64,000 nucleotides of DNA from Beroe ovata (Eukaryota; Ctenophora; Nuda; Beroida; Beroidae), in the NCBI GenBank assembly GCA_946803715.1, contig CAMPET010000005.1:575357-639356 (forward strand). Reading direction: 5' to 3'. Made by a program: the position numbers and the translations under genes. How positions within the stretch are numbered: position 1 is the first letter of the stretch; the number at the start of each line of letters is the position of its first letter. This document shows positions 59,238 to 64,000 of this stretch, piece by piece. The notes under the pieces are model-generated. The model saw nothing but the letters and a program-made list of their open reading frames with translations. It was not told the DNA's origin and made no database searches.

Positions 59238-62200
59238 ATGTTACTCTGCATGTCTGCACTATATTTAGTCTGGTACATTTCAAAAATGGACCAACAATTC
59301 GTAACATACGTGCTTTTCGTTTCTCTTCCACTGTTCTTAGCTGTCATTGCTATGTATAAAGCGAGAAATAGAACTTGGCTTATTGCCAAACTCGTAAGTC
59401 TCCCCCAGAATTACTCTGTCCGCTGAAGTGGGTATACCCAGCACACGCATACACAGTTGTACAAACTACCCAGCTCATCCGTCATCTCGTTACAGGAGAA
59501 GGAGGTACAGGAGCTCAAAGCTGAGATCAGTAAGTTGAGGATAGAGAACCGGAAGCAAGCTAAGGAACTGAACACTTTGTCAAAGGTAAGTGGAAGAACA
59601 TGCCACATTCTAATTATTGATCTTGTTGCAATGCAATCAACAAAATGCAAATGATTGGCCTCCTGCGGCTTCATCTGTGGAGTAAAACTCAGGCAATATC
59701 GCAGGTTATAGATGGGCCTCTGGCCCCACAGGCCGAAGGGGAGATACTGAAGCGTGAGAACAACGAGTTGAAGCAAGAGCTGAGTGATCTGAGGAAGGTA
59801 ATGCTCCGCCAGGAACAGAATTTCAACAAGAAGATGGGCAGCGTTAAGGTGGACCCTGTTGAAGATTGGAAGAAGAGTCAGATTGATAAGCTACACCGGT
59901 CCCTCGCTGAGGCGGAGCAGAAGGTGATGTCTCATCTCGCCGTACCGATGGTTTTAGAGGTTTTCCTATTATATTATGTTCATGAGTACGTCATCCCGAC
60001 AATTCCTCAGGCTGAGGAATGTCAGACTGAAAAGATAAAGTTGGAGGAGGAATTGCTGAGAGCAAAGGAGAAGATATCTCAGTTGAGGGATACCAGGGAC
60101 ACTCTCAGAGCATCAAACGATGCGATGTGTGTCGATATGAAGAAAACAACCGACAAACTTGAGGCTGAGGTAGGGTATAGATCAGTTGTTTACTCCGTAA
60201 TACCGAGAAATAACGCTCTTCATCGAGTTATCGAGTTGCTTATCAGAGATATTATACTTCTCATAATAACTATAATCCCCCACAATCTATATTGTTTATG
60301 ATTTTACTCAGATCTCGGAGTTACACACGAAGTACCTGGCTCAGAGCAAGGAGTTGGGAGAAGCGGAAAAGTTGTCCCAGTCTGCTGATAATATGAGGGG
60401 ACTGGTTGAGAGATTGACCATCGAGAATGAGGAGCTGACACGACAAAACACGCAGCTGTCCATGCAAACTGCCGAGTTTGAAAAGGTAATAGATATCAAA
60501 AATCTGACATAGTGACGTTATCTAGGTATTTTTTGAGTTTTTGCGGCTGTTTGTGATGTATCAAAGCGGCTTTTCGAAACTTGCTCGAATTCAGGTGATA
60601 GAAAAGTTGAAGAACAAAGTTTCTTCCCTGGAAATTGAATCTGAGTACAAGAGGAAGAGAGATAGTGAGTCAGAGGACCAGTACATCCGCAAGAAGAAAG
60701 AAGAAATTGAAGAAGATGAGGTGAGTTGATAAATGATGTGAAAATCCCATCTTCCAATCTTTGGTACGATGGATCATTCCTAGATAAACTCGAATTTCCA
60801 TATTTCAGCTGGGTCGGTACAACAGGAAACATGGGAAGAAACAGCACCCACTGATCAGCAAGTCTTCGGTTGAAACAGAAAAACCTCTCAATGCCACACA
60901 ACCCAACTTCAGTGAGTCAAAACAGAAACAAGACAACGTATCATCATTCATCACCCCTAGTATTATAGTTACCCCTATACTAGTATAGTAACGCGAAGAT
61001 TATATTGTGCAAAGATTTCTCCATCTCTGCCAAATAGTGAACATGACATTATTTACAATAATCGCCCTATCGGTTTATAGTATTTACCCTATCGGTTTAT
61101 AATATTTACCCTATCAGATGAGGAGGAAGTAGCTACATCCACGCCCATGACGCGTAAATCAGCATCCTACACTCCGCAAGATCACAACTGTAAATCCGAC
61201 TTCTCAGAGGACCCACCCCCGCGAACTAAACAACGTGATTCCTATCTCCGAGACAGACAGACCGATATCTACAACAACTACAAGGACAGACTCTCTGACT
61301 CCTTCATCAAGGATAAGGATTCGTACACCAAGAACACCAACTATAACACGGATCATATGGATTATGAAGGAGCGAGGAATCACACGCCGAAGAATTCGAA
61401 ATCTTTCTCATACAGCAAACCGGGTGAGTGGTAAAGTCAACATTAAGAAATTTTCTGACTTGAAAGGATAAGAGAACTAATGATGAAGTCAAATAATTGC
61501 ATTTTTGTAGATGTTCTCTCTTTTATCTTTAATCTGTCCTCGCTTAGTTGACGAAGACGATACGTACCGGGAAGCACTTGCAATCGTAGAGAAGTACAAG
61601 AAACTTGACATGAACCAGGAAACATCTGGCAACGAAACTGTAAGTTAGCAATCACCACTTCCTTTCCATGGATGGTATTCATAGACCTACTGATGCGGTC
61701 GTAAGACACTTTTCTTGGCAAAAATAATGACACAAATAATTTGCACAGAGCGACAAATCAAAGTCGAAGCTGGACTACACGACAAGCTCGTACAACCCTC
61801 GTCTGAAGGCTGCGGACCCCATTGACAGCAAGAGTAGGAGAAGGACTACGGGTGATGTGAAGTGGTCGGGTGTTGATGACAATGATGACATGATTGATAA
61901 GTGAGTTGATGTAAACATATATCTGATATTTTCTTGTGGATGGGCGTGGTACAGACTGTATGACTTAATGCACCGGTCCCAATTTCAGTGATATCCCTAC
62001 CGATACCAAACCGTACTCCTCTTCACCCTGGTTACAACACCACGCTGCCAACTACTCTCATCTGAGCAACGGACCACCTGCAAGCTCGGACTTGTCCCTT
62101 GGTGCAGCTCACCATTCAGATACGGCACCCGGCACTGGCGGTGGCGGTGGCTATATCTCGGGGAACGATTGTCTGTCAGACTCGACGGCCGATTACCGTG

Positions 62201-62904
62201 GAATGGCTAGCCGTCGTTACGACAGTAGGACTCCATACTGTGGTAAACGGTACACTCTACCTTCCGATAATGCAAGGTGAGTCACTTATCTTAGCGAATT
62301 AATCATCTCATCTTATTGTTGATTATCTTATCTTAGATTTGTTAGTTATCTTAGAGTTAGTTACTCATGCTACTTCTGAATAGTATCTGTGAAAATATGA
62401 CCCGTTATGTACATGATATGAACCCTAGCAGGGTTCGCATAAAGGAGAGTGATGACGAAGCGGTACTAGACACAAAGCCTACTCAACCGCCACAGAATAG
62501 TAAGAGCTTCTGCTAAATCACATAAGTGGTTTCGCCGTATTGATTTTTAGGAAGAACCATCACTTTCCATGGGTACTCATATCGCTATAATTGTTGTCTG
62601 TCTGTGTGAGTCAGTTGATATCGTTCACGCGGTTGGATACAAGATCATTCCACTGTTTTCAGTTTCCGATCTCCAGCTTGGATCCCGTGTCGTATTCAAG
62701 AGGGGTCCCGAACTCGAACGCGGTACGGTCCGGTACACGGGCAAGTTGATCGGCAAGGAGGGCCAATATGTCGGAGTGGAGTTAGGCAACAACACAGGAA
62801 ATCATGACGGAACCTTCCAGAATCATACTTACTTCCGGTGTAAACCAAAGCGGGGAATCTTCATTCCGATCAATAAAGTTCAGCTTGTCTACCCGTCAGT
62901 TTGA
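59238..62904 (+). CDS. Membrane-anchored coiled-coil protein with C-terminal CAP-Gly
   Basis: Thirteen exons: 59238 (or 59286)-59393, 59496-59585, 59705-59923, 60011-60169, 60312-60485, 60595-60720, 60809-60911, 61118-61423, 61548-61639, 61749-61900, 61989-62276, 62432-62499 and 62663-62904. They are in frame to 724 residues (708 from the second Met). A hydrophobic N-terminus (FVTYVLFVSLPLFLAVIAMY) with RNR after it predicts a membrane anchor. Several hundred residues of coiled coil follow, then a charged/Ser-rich region, and the last 80 residues form a CAP-Gly domain (LGSRVVFKRGPELERGTVRY, GVELG, YFRCKPKRGIF). CAP-Gly domains bind EEY/F tails of tubulin and EB proteins, so an organelle-to-microtubule tether is a reasonable inference. 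The usual GKNDG core reads GNHDG. I do not know an animal family with this order. Confidence 0.85.
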
Positions 62905-64000
62905 TACGCATCAGAGGATCAGTATAAATGAAAATGTCGCGAAATCTCATTATCTGGTACATTGCACCACGACGGAGTTAGTCTCATGAACATGATAATT
63001 ATAGTAAGGTGAACGTTGCCATGTCTCAGTATTCGCCCAGCTGTGCATTGTCATTGTGTAGCAACCGCGGGAACCCCGGACCTCGAAACTGAACTCATTC
63101 AGAATGTAAATATTTTGTAACTTAATTCAAATTACAAACTGATGATGTGCATGCAGTATTTGTTTCTTTATTTTTATCTATTATTTGACCAAGCATACAT
63201 TTTTTCGACATTTCTTCAAATTATATATCGATAGTTTATGCGTGTTACAAAGATGGATTTATTATCATCATCATGCATTCATGATTCATGCAAAACACAA
63301 AAGAATTTACACTTTAACTTTAAGGATCATAGTCTGAGTCACTGCAGTTGCAGTTGGAATGTTGGAATTGGGTTTATGCAATTCACAATCGCCCTTCAGT
63401 GGTACTGGTACAGTGGTACCTTAGTGATTTTATTCTTTATGTTGAAATTGAATACTTGAATCTTTATAACTTTGATTGCCTGCCAAATGCACCGATGCTA
63501 GGTCCGGTTTCATGTTCATTCATGTCGGATGTTATCTGACCACTTGTACTGTTTCGTTGTCAGACTATAAATATAATTTAAATTTGATACCTAATTGTTA
63601 TCAGTATCTTGTATCCCAGTATCCCGGATCCCCTGTATCATATCTGAGTATCTGACTGTATACTTTGATATTGGCCATGGCCATGATCATGATGCAATGA
63701 AGCATTAACAATTAATGCATTGCATTGAAGCCTCAGTTATATAATTAGTTAATTACTGATTCAGTGCAGTGATTCAGCGGCAGTATTCATCTGCTCATGT
63801 TTCGGCTTTGCTTTCGATGTTGTCGATCGATGATAGACCGGCGCAAACTTAATTTCTCAGACTTGCTGACGCAATTAGCCGCTGCGCTTCGCGGCGCGGC
63901 TTGCATCAGCGCGGCGGTCTAGCAATCTAGCATCGCGTCGCCCGACGCGACAACCTTGCCGGATGTTATCTGTCCGCAGGTCCGCTGTTCATGTTTCTTG
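62905..64000. other. Right flank, no gene seen
   Basis: AT-rich 3' region of the CAP-Gly gene followed by low-complexity sequence (GCATTAACAATTAATGC palindrome near 63,702) and a GC-rich stretch from about 63,880. A diverged family A motif (TCGGATGTTATCTGACC) lies at 63,524. Confidence 0.55.
63959..64000. repeat. Hairpin repeat, family A, cut by the window end
   Basis: CCGGATGTTATCTGTCC followed, after a short insertion, by GTTTCTTG, the same order as the left arm of the copies at 3.16 kb and 49.33 kb. The partner arm would lie beyond the window. Confidence 0.75.

Overview
The window is nuclear DNA from an animal, probably an early-branching or compact-genome invertebrate. Genes have many short introns with GT-AG ends, products are animal-specific (MNK kinase, DEG/ENaC channel, exportin-4, Siva, NDC1, RBBP4), and the AT-rich background holds CA/GT microsatellites and scattered GCGCGC-rich islands. 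Several genes carry a splice acceptor exactly two bases before the ATG, which suggests spliced-leader trans-splicing. A ctenophore would fit, but the species is not determined by what I can see.

Layout. 1-3.7 kb: no convincing gene. 3.7-10.4 kb (+): a tight run of RPL38, RPL35, RRP9, RPL41, RPLP1 and NDC1, all ribosome or nuclear-pore functions, possibly an operon. 12.06-23.9 kb (+): a MAP-kinase-interacting kinase (MNK) with a 7.1 kb first intron that contains an unrecognised 246-codon ORF and assembly-related duplications. 25.3-26.3 kb (+): an orphan acidic/basic protein. 27.0-27.4 kb (-): the last two exons of a DEG/ENaC channel. 27.5-29.86 kb: a tandem satellite array. 29.9-31.7 kb (-): the N-terminal third of exportin-4. 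32.5-32.9 kb (-): Siva. 33.3-37.0 kb (-): a LisH protein resembling NPAT/Mxc. 39.0-40.4 kb (+): a SAP-coiled coil-RING-zinc knuckle protein, followed at 40.8-43.5 kb (+) by RBBP4/7. 43.5-49.8 kb: gene-poor with repeats and a 40-N gap. 49.85-51.6 kb (+): an orphan protein with a C-terminal coiled coil. 51.9-52.6 kb (-): a small single-pass membrane protein with a textbook ITAM. 52.8-54.7 kb (+): an orphan zinc-finger-start protein. 54.7-59.2 kb: gene-poor. 59.2-62.9 kb (+): a membrane-anchored coiled-coil protein ending in a CAP-Gly domain. 62.9-64 kb: no gene, ending in a dispersed hairpin element.

Functional themes. The left cluster makes ribosomes and pores. RBBP4 and the NPAT-like protein both touch histone and chromatin biology. 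The ITAM adaptor, the MNK kinase and the DEG/ENaC channel belong to signalling. Exon models for RPL38, RPL35, NDC1, MNK, RBBP4, the NPAT-like gene and the CAP-Gly gene were joined by hand and stay in frame through every junction. All identities are from recognition of family motifs; no database search was run.
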